Source: Ruminococcus sp.
GTDB taxonomy: Bacteria; Bacillota; Clostridia; Oscillospirales; Ruminococcaceae
Assembly (NCBI RefSeq): GCF_017549005.1
Contig: NZ_JAFYYT010000037.1
Coordinates: 1 to 64,000 of the forward strand
Direction of reading: 5' to 3'
Length of the DNA stretch: 64,000 nt
Position numbers and translations under genes: made by a program. A model generated the notes under the pieces. The model worked only from the letters and a program-made list of their open reading frames with translations. It did no database searches and was not told where the DNA came from. Shown here piece after piece: positions 51,786 through 60,147 of the stretch. Each line of letters begins with the position of its first letter. The first letter of the stretch is position 1.

Positions 51786-53717
51786 ATGATCGGCTCACGG
51801 ATCGCAGTTATAATCGAAGAGATGGGTCAAAGCTATCAGAGCACCATTTTAAGCGGCATAAATCAGGGCGCACGGGATTTCGGTCTGAACATCGCAGCTT
51901 TCACCTCTTTCAGCGGCGATATGGACAATCCGCGCCACGACATGGGCGAATTCAACATTTTCAGGCTGTCGGACTTCAAGGACTTCGACGGCGCCATTCT
52001 TCTCACAAATACCTTGTCCTACAAGCCTGTTGTCAACGATATCATCGATAGGATCAGAAGAGCCGGTATCCCCACCGTCAGCATAGACAACGACATAAAG
52101 GACTTTTACTATATCGGCAGTGACAACTTCACGGCAATGCGCCGGATAACCGAGCATATGATAAACGTCCACGGCTTCACGAGGTTCGCCTATATATCCG
52201 GTCCCGGAGGGAATCCCGAAAGTTCTGAAAGACTTGCTGCTTTCTGCACGGTCCTCGAAGAAAACGGCCTCGATATCTGTGACGACGCTATTTTTTACGG
52301 AGATTTCCGTTCACCCACGGGCAGAATGGCTGTGGAGCACTTCCTTGAGAATCTCCCAGAGCTCCCGCAGGCTATAATCTGTGCCAACGACGTTATGGCA
52401 GCTTCTGCAATAACCACACTCAGGACTCACGGGTATAACGTTCCCGACGATATAGCGGTAACGGGCTTCGACAACACCTACAACAATCATAACTATCTTG
52501 TTGAGCTCACGTCTGTAGACCGTCCCCTCGAGCTTACCGGAGTCCTTGCTTGCCAGATGCTCTACAATCACCTTAACAAGATACCGCAGGACAGAAAGCT
52601 CCTGCTGAATATGACTCCCCATTTTACCGAGAGTTGCGGCTGTTCACACAACGCCCTTTCGGACGTTTCCGAGCTGAAGGAGCTTAATTTCCGCAATTAT
52701 TCCAACTTTGAGAACGTACAGGTATATATGGCTGTGCTGAACCGTATGTCCACCCAGCTCCTCGCCTGCAACAGCTTCGACGACTATATCTGCACTCTCA
52801 AAAAGACCACCATGGAGATTCACCCCGATGAGTTTTACTTCTGTCTCTGCGACAACTGGAACATAGAATCGGCTATAGATACCTCCATGAGCCTTGACGG
52901 GGTCGATAATTCCGTACCCATGACCTATACGGACGAGGTGACCATCCCCATTGCCTATGCAAACGGACATTTTATCCAGTGTGACAAGCTGAAATCCAAG
53001 AAGGTCTTCCCGCCGCCTGCCGAAAACGGCAAGGCAGGAAAGCTTTATTATATCACTCCCCTGCATTTCGGCGAGCGCTGTCTCGGCTACATGATAATAC
53101 GCAGTACACGGCTGGAGCTGCAGAATATAATGTTCGAGACATTCGTTATAAATATCTGCAATTCCCTCGAAAACATGAGAAAGCTCATGTGCCTTGAATA
53201 CGCGGTAAAGCGTCTCGGTAACCTCTATGTACAGGACACTTTTTCGGGAATATTCAACCGCAACGGCTTCGTTCATGCAACCAACGACATCTATCACGAA
53301 TGTATCGAAAAGCAACGAGATATCATGCTTATGTTCATTGACCTCGACGGACTCAAGACCATTAATGACACATACGGTCACAGTACGGGAGACAAGGCTA
53401 TATGCTGCATTGCGGACGTGCTAAGGGAGTCTTGTTGCAGCGGCGAGGTATTCTGCCGTTTCGGCGGAGACGAGTTCATTGTTTTCGGTGCGGACTACAC
53501 TCAGGAAATGGCTGACGACCTGACTGCCGTGATACAGAACAATATCAAGCATATCAACGACAGTGCCATATATCCGTTCACTCTCAGTGCAAGCGCCGGC
53601 TTTGTCATTGCAACTCCGAAGATAGGTGAGGACATTTTCTACTTCGTTACGGAAGCCGACAAGAAAATGTACAACGAAAAACGCAAGAAGAAACACTCGC
53701 ACTACCTCAAATCATAG
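51786..53717 (+). CDS. LacI-type ligand sensor fused to a diguanylate cyclase
   Basis: The 643-residue protein has a LacI/periplasmic-binding-like domain (residues 1-280; GFTRFAYISGPGGNPESSER and VTGFDNTYNNHNYL). It lacks the DNA-binding headpiece and a signal peptide, so it is cytoplasmic. A linker domain follows, then GGDEF at about 475-640 (LMFIDLDGLKTINDTYGH, RFGGDEFIVF). It should turn binding of a small molecule, probably a sugar, into cyclic di-GMP. The I-site is not in the normal place. ATG 51786 follows GGGGGAGG. Confidence 0.87.
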   Translation: MIGSRIAVIIEEMGQSYQSTILSGINQGARDFGLNIAAFTSFSGDMDNPRHDMGEFNIFRLSDFKDFDGAILLTNTLSYKPVVNDIIDRIRRAGIPTVSIDNDIKDFYYIGSDNFTAMRRITEHMINVHGFTRFAYISGPGGNPESSERLAAFCTVLEENGLDICDDAIFYGDFRSPTGRMAVEHFLENLPELPQAIICANDVMAASAITTLRTHGYNVPDDIAVTGFDNTYNNHNYLVELTSVDRPLELTGVLACQMLYNHLNKIPQDRKLLLNMTPHFTESCGCSHNALSDVSELKELNFRNYSNFENVQVYMAVLNRMSTQLLACNSFDDYICTLKKTTMEIHPDEFYFCLCDNWNIESAIDTSMSLDGVDNSVPMTYTDEVTIPIAYANGHFIQCDKLKSKKVFPPPAENGKAGKLYYITPLHFGERCLGYMIIRSTRLELQNIMFETFVINICNSLENMRKLMCLEYAVKRLGNLYVQDTFSGIFNRNGFVHATNDIYHECIEKQRDIMLMFIDLDGLKTINDTYGHSTGDKAICCIADVLRESCCSGEVFCRFGGDEFIVFGADYTQEMADDLTAVIQNNIKHINDSAIYPFTLSASAGFVIATPKIGEDIFYFVTEADKKMYNEKRKKKHSHYLKS

Positions 53718-53722
53718 CTGAA

Positions 53723-53750
53723 AGCCGCTGTCCTTTATGGCAGCGGCTAA
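53723..53750 (+). terminator. Hairpin after the LacI-GGDEF gene
   Basis: AGCCGCTG and CAGCGGCT form an 8-bp stem; the tail AAAATATG is not T-rich, so it is a weak terminator at most. Confidence 0.5.
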
Positions 53751-53839
53751 AATATGCAATTGCAAATATGAACAAATTGTAAACTTTTATTATCTATGAT
53801 AGACTTGCTTTTAATTACATGATATAATCATAATGTAAC

Positions 53840-53912
53840 GGGCCCGTAGCTCAGTTGGGAGAGCGCTGCGTTCGCAACGCAGAGGCCGAGGGTTCGATCC
53901 CCTTCGGGTCCA
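53840..53912 (+). tRNA. tRNA-Ala (anticodon CGC)
   Basis: A complete cloverleaf of 73 nt. The acceptor GGGCCCG/CGGGTCC contains G3-U70, the alanine identity pair. The anticodon arm CTGCG-TTCGCAA-CGCAG gives CGC, reading GCG codons, and the T loop is GGTTCGATCC. The CCA end is not encoded. A TATAAT at 53823-53828 may be the -10 box. Confidence 0.95.
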
Positions 53913-53918
53913 CTTTTC

Positions 53919-53945
53919 AAGCTCCGATATTTCGGAGCTTTTTTG
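53919..53945 (+). terminator. Terminator of the tRNA-Ala gene
   Basis: AAGCTCCGA and TCGGAGCTT around TATT, followed by T-rich sequence. Confidence 0.85.
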
Positions 53946-53991
53946 TTTATAAGCAAAGCACAAAATGATATCACTTTTGTGCTGTATTCCC

Positions 53992-54020
53992 TTGACACAG
54001 CCTTGTATCCATGTTATAAT
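53992..54020 (+). promoter_or_regulatory. Promoter of the AraC-family gene
   Basis: TTGACA and TATAAT are exactly 17 bp apart. Confidence 0.85.
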
Positions 54021-54053
54021 AATGCTGTAAATCTTATTATGGCGGTGAAAAAA

Positions 54054-54845
54054 ATGAAAATCGACGAGGTGGGCTTCAATCACAGACACAACCGTGATTT
54101 CTGCATTAACAGACCACAAGGCACCAAAAGCTGGCTCCTGCTGATAATAAAAAACCCTGCACATTTCAAAATTGACAGCAAAGATATCAAGACCTCGGCA
54201 CATTCTGTCATTATCTACAGACCTTTTACTCCACAGTATTACTATCCTGCCACCGACGAATACTTCGATGACTGGGTCCACTTTTACCCCGACGAAAAAG
54301 AACAGAAAATGATGAACGAACTCAACATTCCTCTCAATCATCCCGTAAACATAGCCGATATCACCGATATGTCGGATATGATAAGGAATATGTGCTTCGA
54401 GCATTACTCTTCAAATCCGTACAAACAGCGCTCTATCGACCTGTATTTTCAGCTCCTTATGCTGAAGATGTCGGAAAAGGTCAGAAGAATGGCAGCTATC
54501 GCTGAAAAAAACGAGAGCATTTATTCAGAAAAGCTCATATGGATACGTCAGTCCATATACCGCTGGCCAAGCCGTGATTACTCCATTGACGACATGGCAA
54601 AGGAGCTCTGTCTGAGCCGTTCGCGCTTTCAGCACCTGTACACTGAGACCTTCGGCGTCAGCGTCAACAAGGACGTTATCACCAGCCGTCTGAACAAGGC
54701 TGCGGAACTGCTGAAAACCACCGATCTTTCGGTAAAGGACGTGGGTATCAACGTGGGCTACGGGAATACATCATATTTCGTGAAGCTTTTCGGCAGCTTT
54801 TTCGGACAGACTCCCCTGCAGTACAAACAGTCAGAAACAAAATAA
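54054..54845 (+). CDS. AraC-family transcriptional regulator with cupin-like sensor
   Basis: The 263-residue protein has an N-terminal ligand-binding domain at about 10-140 (INRPQGTKSWLLLIIKNPAH, a typical AraC cupin start). A C-terminal DNA-binding domain at about 165-260 has DDMAKELCLSRSRFQHLYTETF and a second helix unit VGINVGYGNTSYFVKLF, ending GQTPLQYK. It probably senses a sugar and controls a glycoside-use gene not in sight. ATG 54054 follows GGCGGTG by 6 nt. Confidence 0.85.
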   Translation: MKIDEVGFNHRHNRDFCINRPQGTKSWLLLIIKNPAHFKIDSKDIKTSAHSVIIYRPFTPQYYYPATDEYFDDWVHFYPDEKEQKMMNELNIPLNHPVNIADITDMSDMIRNMCFEHYSSNPYKQRSIDLYFQLLMLKMSEKVRRMAAIAEKNESIYSEKLIWIRQSIYRWPSRDYSIDDMAKELCLSRSRFQHLYTETFGVSVNKDVITSRLNKAAELLKTTDLSVKDVGINVGYGNTSYFVKLFGSFFGQTPLQYKQSETK

Positions 54846-54850
54846 AAAAC

Positions 54851-54913
54851 GCCGTCATCGGGATCTTTCGGTCAATTGTACGCCTGTACAAACCGTTTTC
54901 CCGCTGACGGCGC
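54851..54913. terminator. Bidirectional hairpin between AraC and TIR genes
   Basis: CGCCGTCA (54851-54858) pairs with TGACGGCG (54906-54913) around a long loop with smaller inner pairings such as TTGTAC/GTACAA. Confidence 0.5.
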
Positions 54914-56488
54914 TTATTTCAGCCGCTTTTCCTTTTTATCTGCCAGTCCTGCAAGGACTATGAATGTCAGAACTACCAGCACTGCTATGAGAACCGCCGC
55001 CCATTTCGCTCCGAATTTTATAGCAGGGATCAGAAGAACTCCCACAGCAACAGCGACATAGGTGAGAAAGCGCTTGCGGATAAGCACTTTTTTCCGCTGG
55101 CAGGCAAGTCTTTCTTCCTTTTCAGTCTCATGCCTGCGGCGTATCTCGTCGAGCTCAAGCTTTTCCTCCCCGTCGATCTTTTCCTGTTCCTTTGCAAATA
55201 CAGCGTCGCGCACAGCGCTCACAAAGCGCTCATAGAACGTTGAGATCATAAGCTTATCGTCACCGTCGGCAAACTCGACGGCTTTTTTTATGTTATCCCC
55301 AAGCATTCCGCCAAACTGCGTCTCAAAAGCCACATCGTCGGCAAAATCAAAACCGTACCGCAGGATATAGTCGTCGGCAAAGCTGTTCACCACTTCCTCC
55401 AGCAGAAGGTCATTTCCGCTGCGGCAGCCATTGAACGCGAGGAACTTGGCAAAATGCGCCTGCCAGCACTGAGGAGCTGCGTCAAGTATCATATCGCTGT
55501 ACTCCTCTGCGGCTTCAAAATCCTCGTCCGCAAGGAAAATATTCATTCTCCTTATGAGCTTTTCGGGAGTTGACCTTGCCGCCGCGGTCTTCCCCTCACT
55601 GACGCTGCCCGTATGGAGCTTTACAGTCCTGATAAGCTCCGCAAGAAAACTCATCTCCGAAGCATCCATTATATCATGATCTGCAAGTTCAGCGGGAACG
55701 TCGCCTCTGTCCGTATCCTTTATGCAGGTGATAACGAGCTTTCCGCTGTCCTTTCGGGCAGCAGCCGCACACCTGCTCCACTCTCTCCTGAACCTCGGCT
55801 CAGCAAAGCTTTCAGCCTCAGCGCTGACAACAAGAAGTATCCCCGCACCTTTTACAGCAGCGCTTATATACGCCTCTCCGTCCTTTTCTGACATTTCCCC
55901 GATGGTTTCGGGAGAATAGAACACCCTCAGCCCCTCTTTTGAGAGCTGACTGTATATTTCATCGGCAATGAGCCTGTCCCCGGAAGCTTCCGCTCCCTCA
56001 GTGCGGCAGCAGATATAGGCGTCATACCTTACTCCCGTGCCTACGCGCTCAAGCGTTTCCTTTCTGAGCATTTCTATAGCGGAAATCTCGCGGCGGTAAA
56101 ATGCGCTCTGCTCCGAATCAGCAAGACTAAGCGCCGTGCAGCAGTCCCTGTCGTCATTGAGGGAAGTTCCGTATGCACGGTGACAAACAGGCAGCTTCAT
56201 GCCCGAAACAGCTTCGTCCTCATAGAGTATGCCGCAGCGGCAGAGCACCTTTCCCCAGTAGCCCTCGGGCTCGTCAGGGAACTCCTCGCACAGCAGTGAA
56301 AAGAGCTTCTCCGCCCCCTCGAAATCCGTTTTGAAGCGAAGCTCGCAGGCTCTGTTGTACATTTCCTCGTATCTGCCGCTATACTGCCTCGGAACGGTCT
56401 GACGCGAGCCGCAGTACTCGCATTCGCAGATACTCTTTTCTCCGGACAGGGTCAGGAGCTTTCCGCACATTTTACAAACATATCCCAC
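54914..56488 (-). CDS. Membrane TIR-domain protein with zinc ribbon
   Basis: The protein has about 524 residues. Two CxxC pairs near the start (CKMCG and CEYCG) form a zinc ribbon, followed by a TPR-like helical part (about 40-145). The TIR domain spans about 155-290 (VRYDAYICCRTEG, LRVFYSPETIG, ILLVVSAEAESFAEPRFRREW). A second helical part is followed by a charged coiled stretch and two membrane helices near 475-515. A Glu before Trp in RFRREW sits where TIR enzymes carry their catalytic Glu. Function unknown; NAD cleavage is possible. The GTG at 56488 is used because AAAGGCGGTGA covers the GTG at 56497. It has its own promoter. Confidence 0.8.
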   Translation of the reverse strand: MGYVCKMCGKLLTLSGEKSICECEYCGSRQTVPRQYSGRYEEMYNRACELRFKTDFEGAEKLFSLLCEEFPDEPEGYWGKVLCRCGILYEDEAVSGMKLPVCHRAYGTSLNDDRDCCTALSLADSEQSAFYRREISAIEMLRKETLERVGTGVRYDAYICCRTEGAEASGDRLIADEIYSQLSKEGLRVFYSPETIGEMSEKDGEAYISAAVKGAGILLVVSAEAESFAEPRFRREWSRCAAAARKDSGKLVITCIKDTDRGDVPAELADHDIMDASEMSFLAELIRTVKLHTGSVSEGKTAAARSTPEKLIRRMNIFLADEDFEAAEEYSDMILDAAPQCWQAHFAKFLAFNGCRSGNDLLLEEVVNSFADDYILRYGFDFADDVAFETQFGGMLGDNIKKAVEFADGDDKLMISTFYERFVSAVRDAVFAKEQEKIDGEEKLELDEIRRRHETEKEERLACQRKKVLIRKRFLTYVAVAVGVLLIPAIKFGAKWAAVLIAVLVVLTFIVLAGLADKKEKRLK

Positions 56489-56524
56489 GAACTTCACCGC
56501 CTTTCATTCACATACTTTCCAATT

Positions 56525-56553
56525 ATTATACCACAAAAAGGGCTTATAATCAA
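56525..56553 (-). promoter_or_regulatory. Promoter of the TIR gene
   Basis: On the minus strand TTGATT and TATAAT are 17 bp apart, in the 79-bp gap after the amidohydrolase gene. Confidence 0.8.
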
Positions 56554-56567
56554 GTTTTTCCGATTTT

Positions 56568-57320
56568 TTACAGTCTATACACATATTCGGAATTTCTGTG
56601 CATGAAAAGCTCCCTCTGTACGTCGGTTATGTCAAGGCTCTCTGCAAGGCGCAGGTGTGCTTCCTGTGAACAGCTCCCGAAATCGGAACCGAAAATGAAC
56701 CTGTCAGGCATGAGCCTTATGGCTTTTTCAAGCGAAACCTTTACTTCCGTAAGCCTTCCGCTGTCATCAGCCACAGAAGAGGTGTCAAAGTAAACATTTC
56801 CGCAGCCGCCGAGGACTTCAAAGCATTTGTCCGTCTCGGGATAGAAACAGTGGCAGTACACGAAGGTATTGTCCCGTCTGCTCTGTGCAAGTTCCCTCAT
56901 TTTTTCTGGAGCCGCATACTGCGCCTCGTCCCAGCCCGTGTGGAACAGCACAGGCACGCGGAACTCCGCGGCAAGATCATAAACGGGAAAAAGCGAGCTG
57001 TCGGTGCAGTAAAAATGCTCATGCCCCGTGTAGACCTTCAACCCGATGATATCTCCGTTTTCAAGCAGCTCACGGCAGAAGCGGAGCTGCTCCTCAAAGC
57101 TGATGAGCGGACTTATCCCTGCAACGACCTTAATAACGCTGTCTCCACTGAAAAGCCCGGCGCAGTCCTTTACAGAGCCGATAACGCTCTCAAGCTCTGA
57201 ATCCGCAATGACTACGCCCCTGTCGACTCTGTTTTTACTCATTTCGCGGAGCAAAGCACGCTTTTTTGAAGCAAGATCCGTAAAATCAACTGGAAGATGC
57301 ATATGTGAATCAATTATCAT
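56568..57320 (-). CDS. Amidohydrolase-superfamily protein
   Basis: The 250-residue TIM-barrel protein has metal ligands in IDSHMHLP (HxH), GLKVYTGHEHF (Lys), VLFHTGWD (His), YCHCF (His) and IFGSDFGS (Asp). It resembles the amidohydrolase-2/TatD-like group that hydrolyses or decarboxylates small cyclic compounds. ATG 57320 is used because AAAGGAG lies 7 nt upstream. It is preceded by a leader of about 230 nt with a terminator, implying ligand or translation control, and is followed by the TIR gene. Confidence 0.83.
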   Translation of the reverse strand: MIIDSHMHLPVDFTDLASKKRALLREMSKNRVDRGVVIADSELESVIGSVKDCAGLFSGDSVIKVVAGISPLISFEEQLRFCRELLENGDIIGLKVYTGHEHFYCTDSSLFPVYDLAAEFRVPVLFHTGWDEAQYAAPEKMRELAQSRRDNTFVYCHCFYPETDKCFEVLGGCGNVYFDTSSVADDSGRLTEVKVSLEKAIRLMPDRFIFGSDFGSCSQEAHLRLAESLDITDVQRELFMHRNSEYVYRL

Positions 57321-57354
57321 AAAGATACTCCTTTCAGTTACAAGGCGTAAAACA

Positions 57355-57380
57355 ACAAAAAACCGCAGATCACTCTGCGG
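57355..57380 (-). terminator. Leader terminator before the amidohydrolase
   Basis: CCGCAGA and TCTGCGG around a 4-nt loop; on the minus strand T6 follows. It ends about 25 nt before the ribosome site. Confidence 0.8.
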
Positions 57381-57549
57381 CAGCTTACGATTATATGCAG
57401 AGCGGTCAATTTTGCAGCACAATAAGACCGCCAACGCAGTCCATGCACGTTAAATTCTGATCGTCCGCACTTTCCGACACATACGCTTACCGCTGCTGCG
57501 GCAGCCGTAACTTCGGGAGTATCACTTCCCTTTCGATTAATCGCCTTGT
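57381..57549 (-). promoter_or_regulatory. Structured leader of the amidohydrolase gene
   Basis: On the minus strand the leader has hairpins GGGAAGT/ACTCCC, GCTGC/GCAGC and GCGGTC/GACCGC. A short frame GTG ATA CTC CCG (MILPKLRLPQQR, stop TAA) follows a poorly spaced AAAGGGAA. The leader ends in a terminator. It does not match a riboswitch class I know; the opening segment loosely recalls a cobalamin element, but later conserved blocks are missing. Confidence 0.5.
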
Positions 57550-57555
57550 GACTAA

Positions 57556-57584
57556 ATGATAGCATATTTCATGCATGAAGTCAA
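57556..57584 (-). promoter_or_regulatory. Promoter of the amidohydrolase gene
   Basis: On the minus strand TTGACT and TATCAT are 17 bp apart; transcription would start near 57549. Confidence 0.75.
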
Positions 57585-57624
57585 GTTTTTTCGTTCACAT
57601 CGTGAAAAAAATGCTCCGCTAACC

Positions 57625-57653
57625 TTGCTATTTCGTTTATTATATGTTATACT
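57625..57653 (+). promoter_or_regulatory. Promoter of the GH25 lipoprotein gene
   Basis: TTGCTA and TATACT are 17 bp apart. Confidence 0.65.
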
Positions 57654-57759
57654 AATAAATAGACATTTCGAGCATATTTAACATAATAAGTGCAAAAATA
57701 ACAAATATCGGCGCATTCCGATATTTGTTGACCAATTTAAGAGAACGAAAGGTATAAAA

Positions 57760-59061
57760 ATGAAGTTAAAATACATTTTCCCCGTATTAGCGTCGGTTTG
57801 TGTGCTTACAGCCTGCGGCAGCAAAAAAGAGGCAGACAAGAACGTAACGACATATGATTCAGCTGCTACCACAACTGTTTCCGCCACCTCTGTCACGACT
57901 ACAAAGCTCACGACCACTTCCACGGTCACTACGACCAAAAAGGTCGATCCGCCCGCTGATCTCGTGCTTACGGGCATGGATTCCGTGGAGGTCTATTCCG
58001 AGATAAGCCTTGACAGCTTTGTTACCGAGCGCAATGTTGAACTCATGGACGGCAGCACTCTGCTCAACACCGCTGATACGGGAGTTTATGAGGTGGATAT
58101 CCCCTATACCTACAACGGAGGCGAGTTTACAAAAAAGCTGACCTACGCGGTAGTCGATACCACAGCTCCGACTATTATAAATTCTGGCTGGGACCTCAGC
58201 CATAAGGTCGGCACGGACTTTGACCTCAACAACTACGTCGGCTTCGCAGACAATTTCGACAAGTACCCGAGCCTCACCTACACCGGTACCGTTGACCCCG
58301 ACACCGTCGGAGCTTATCCCCTTACCGCCACGGTCACCGACAGCTACGGAAATTCCACATCATGGGACCTCACTATAAACGTGGTCGAGGAAGTCCCCAA
58401 GGGAATTGACAACAATCCCCGTGTAAACTACAGCGACTTCATACAGGCATATCAGGGCGAGAACAGACGCTTCGGAATAGATGTTTCCGTATGGCAGACC
58501 GACGTTGACTACAACGCCGTCCGCGACGCAGGGTGCAGCTTTGTAATGATACGTGTGGGATATTACTACAGCGAGATAACTCTTGACGACTATTTCAAGC
58601 AGAATCTCGAAAACGCCACAGCCGCAGGACTTGATGTGGGAGTTTACTTCTACACCACCGACAATACAATTGAGGGAGTCCGCGAGCACGCACGCTGGAT
58701 AGCCGAGCAGCTGAACGGACATGAGCTGCAGATGCCTGTCGCCTTTGACTGGGAAGAATTTGCCAACTTCCAGAAGTACGGCATGAGCATAAATGACATC
58801 AATGACGTATATGAAGCCTTTGCCGACGAGACAAGAAAGCTTGGCTATACGCCCATACTTTACAGCAGCAAGAACTTCCTCAATAATATATGGAGCGAAC
58901 GTTCAAAGTCCATAGCCCCCGTATGGCTGGCGCACTTTGTCGATTCCACTGACTATACGGGCGAATACGCAATATGGCAGGCAAGCGCCTACGGTCATAT
59001 CCCCGGAATAAACGGCGATGTGGACATGGATATACAGTATATGGACAAGCCGATATCATAA
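57760..59061 (+). CDS. GH25 lysozyme-like lipoprotein
   Basis: The 433-residue protein has a lipobox LTACG and a Thr-rich linker. Two Ig-like regions follow (about 65-215; TVTDSYGNSTSWDLTINV is typical of bacterial Ig repeats), then a GH25 domain at about 240-433. The catalytic pair lies in RFGIDVSVWQ (Asp) and VAFDWEEF (Asp, Glu). GH25 enzymes cut between N-acetylmuramic acid and N-acetylglucosamine of peptidoglycan. As a lipoprotein it may remodel the cell's own wall. AACGAAAGG precedes the ATG. Own promoter and terminator. Confidence 0.92.
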   Translation: MKLKYIFPVLASVCVLTACGSKKEADKNVTTYDSAATTTVSATSVTTTKLTTTSTVTTTKKVDPPADLVLTGMDSVEVYSEISLDSFVTERNVELMDGSTLLNTADTGVYEVDIPYTYNGGEFTKKLTYAVVDTTAPTIINSGWDLSHKVGTDFDLNNYVGFADNFDKYPSLTYTGTVDPDTVGAYPLTATVTDSYGNSTSWDLTINVVEEVPKGIDNNPRVNYSDFIQAYQGENRRFGIDVSVWQTDVDYNAVRDAGCSFVMIRVGYYYSEITLDDYFKQNLENATAAGLDVGVYFYTTDNTIEGVREHARWIAEQLNGHELQMPVAFDWEEFANFQKYGMSINDINDVYEAFADETRKLGYTPILYSSKNFLNNIWSERSKSIAPVWLAHFVDSTDYTGEYAIWQASAYGHIPGINGDVDMDIQYMDKPIS

Positions 59062-59077
59062 ATAAACGCAAAATTAA

Positions 59078-59119
59078 ACATCCCGAAAGCATACTGAATA
59101 ATGCGTTCGGGATGTTTTA
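59078..59119 (+). terminator. Terminator of the GH25 gene
   Basis: AACATCCCGAA and TTCGGGATGTT with inner GCAT/ATGC, followed by TTAT. Confidence 0.8.
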
Positions 59120-59210
59120 TTCGTATTGACCTGCCTGTTTCGATATATTTTATCAGTTCACGTGACTCCATACCCGTTTTTACCTTTCCTTATAAGCAAG
59201 ATCTATGATC

Positions 59211-59252
59211 CAAAACACCGCAGCAGTCCGTATGTTTTCGGAACTGCTGCGG
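59211..59252 (-). terminator. Terminator of the radical SAM gene
   Basis: CCGCAGCAGT and ACTGCTGCGG form a 10-bp stem; on the minus strand TGTTTTGG follows. Confidence 0.8.
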
Positions 59253-59259
59253 CTCATAA

Positions 59260-60009
59260 TTATCTGTAAGCTTCGATTATATCCATTATATCGTCTTTAT
59301 AAACATTTCCGCCGAGAACTTTTCCGTCAGGGTCGAAGCAGAGCGCCCGTATATCATGAGGATCGTCCTCATAGGGATTTTTCAGTTCCTCTGCGTCATC
59401 AAAATACTCCGCAAGGAACTTTTTCGCATTACCCTGAGGAAAAATAACATTTCCCCTGCCAATGCAAAAACCTCTGCGTTCAAAGCTCCCAAGAAGCTCC
59501 CTTGTTACGGCGTTATATGGGTTGTCGCATTCAGCGCTGCTCAGCCATGCGGGACTGAGCTCCGCAGGGACGCCTGACTCCCTTATGCATTCCGCAAAAT
59601 ACTCCACAGGCTCAAGGGGTATCGTTTCCTGATGAAAAGCGTCAACTGAAAGCAGCAAGCGGTTCACGCCGCTTTCGGCTATCATAGCAGCGACATCTTT
59701 TATCCTCGCCCTGTCGCGGCTGAAAAAGCCGTTAGTGATGAGCTCGCGCTCAGGAATACCTGCAAGCGCAGCTGCCCTGTGTATACAGCAGACTGTTTCG
59801 GGATAGAGAAGCGGCTCTCCGCCGAAGGTCATGAGTGACTTGATATCGTAGTGCCTGCATACCTCAGCAACAGCTTTTGCGGCAATACCGCCGTCAATGT
59901 GCTCGCCGCCGAAATCGTGGCTGCCCTCGCTGCAATGTATGCAGCGTCCCGTGCAGCCCATTGTGACAACAAATTCTATTCTTTCAAGATTTTTCAGATA
60001 AACATTCAT
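59260..60009 (-). CDS. Radical SAM protein
   Basis: The 249-residue protein has the cluster motif CTGRCIHC (residues about 18-25), the SAM-binding segment SLMTFGGEPLLYPE and a barrel with LLLSVDAFHQET. There is no C-terminal SPASM-type cysteine set, only an ending like LCFDPDGKVLGGN. The substrate is not recognised; it is not QueE or a peptide cyclase by motif. ATG 60009 follows AAAGGAG by 8 nt. That site lies in a stretch that pairs with an upstream leader peptide frame, so its translation is probably controlled. Cotranscribed with the dCMP deaminase gene before it. Confidence 0.85.
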   Translation of the reverse strand: MNVYLKNLERIEFVVTMGCTGRCIHCSEGSHDFGGEHIDGGIAAKAVAEVCRHYDIKSLMTFGGEPLLYPETVCCIHRAAALAGIPERELITNGFFSRDRARIKDVAAMIAESGVNRLLLSVDAFHQETIPLEPVEYFAECIRESGVPAELSPAWLSSAECDNPYNAVTRELLGSFERRGFCIGRGNVIFPQGNAKKFLAEYFDDAEELKNPYEDDPHDIRALCFDPDGKVLGGNVYKDDIMDIIEAYR

Positions 60010-60147
60010 AATAACTGCTCCTTTGTGATAATTTACGGAAATCAATACACATATCGGTGCAGTACGGGAACACTTCTTACTCGGTGTGCCGTTCCCTCTT
60101 ACCGCACCGAGCAGTTAATTCGTTTTATCACCATTAATCTCACCTCA
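60010..60147 (-). promoter_or_regulatory. Leader that sequesters the radical SAM ribosome site
   Basis: On the minus strand TAACTGCTC (60108-60116) pairs with GAGCAGTTA (60012-60020), 9 bp that include the GAG of AAAGGAG. Inside it CGGTGCGGTA pairs with TACTGCACCG (one G-U) and GGGAAC with GTTCCC, so the default fold hides the site. An alternative CTCGGTG/CACCGAG pairing would break it. The anti-site strand is the coding sequence of an 11-residue peptide. Confidence 0.7.
60099..60134 (-). CDS. 11-residue leader peptide of the radical SAM gene
   Basis: ATG 60134 opens MVIKRINCSVR and stops at TAA 60099-60101. The site GAGGTGAG lies 4 nt upstream, overlapping the stop of the dCMP deaminase gene, so it is well placed for translation. 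A ribosome on codons 7-11 would cover the strand that pairs with the downstream ribosome site. Confidence 0.55.
   Translation of the reverse strand: MVIKRINCSVR

Noticed and set aside
54914..57320. Defence operon made of the TIR gene and the amidohydrolase
   Set aside because: The TIR gene has its own consensus promoter and the amidohydrolase has a separately controlled leader; no known two-gene defence pair matches.
57381..57549. Cobalamin riboswitch
   Set aside because: Only the opening stretch resembles one. The later conserved blocks are missing, and GGGAAGTGATACTCCC is explained by a simple hairpin.
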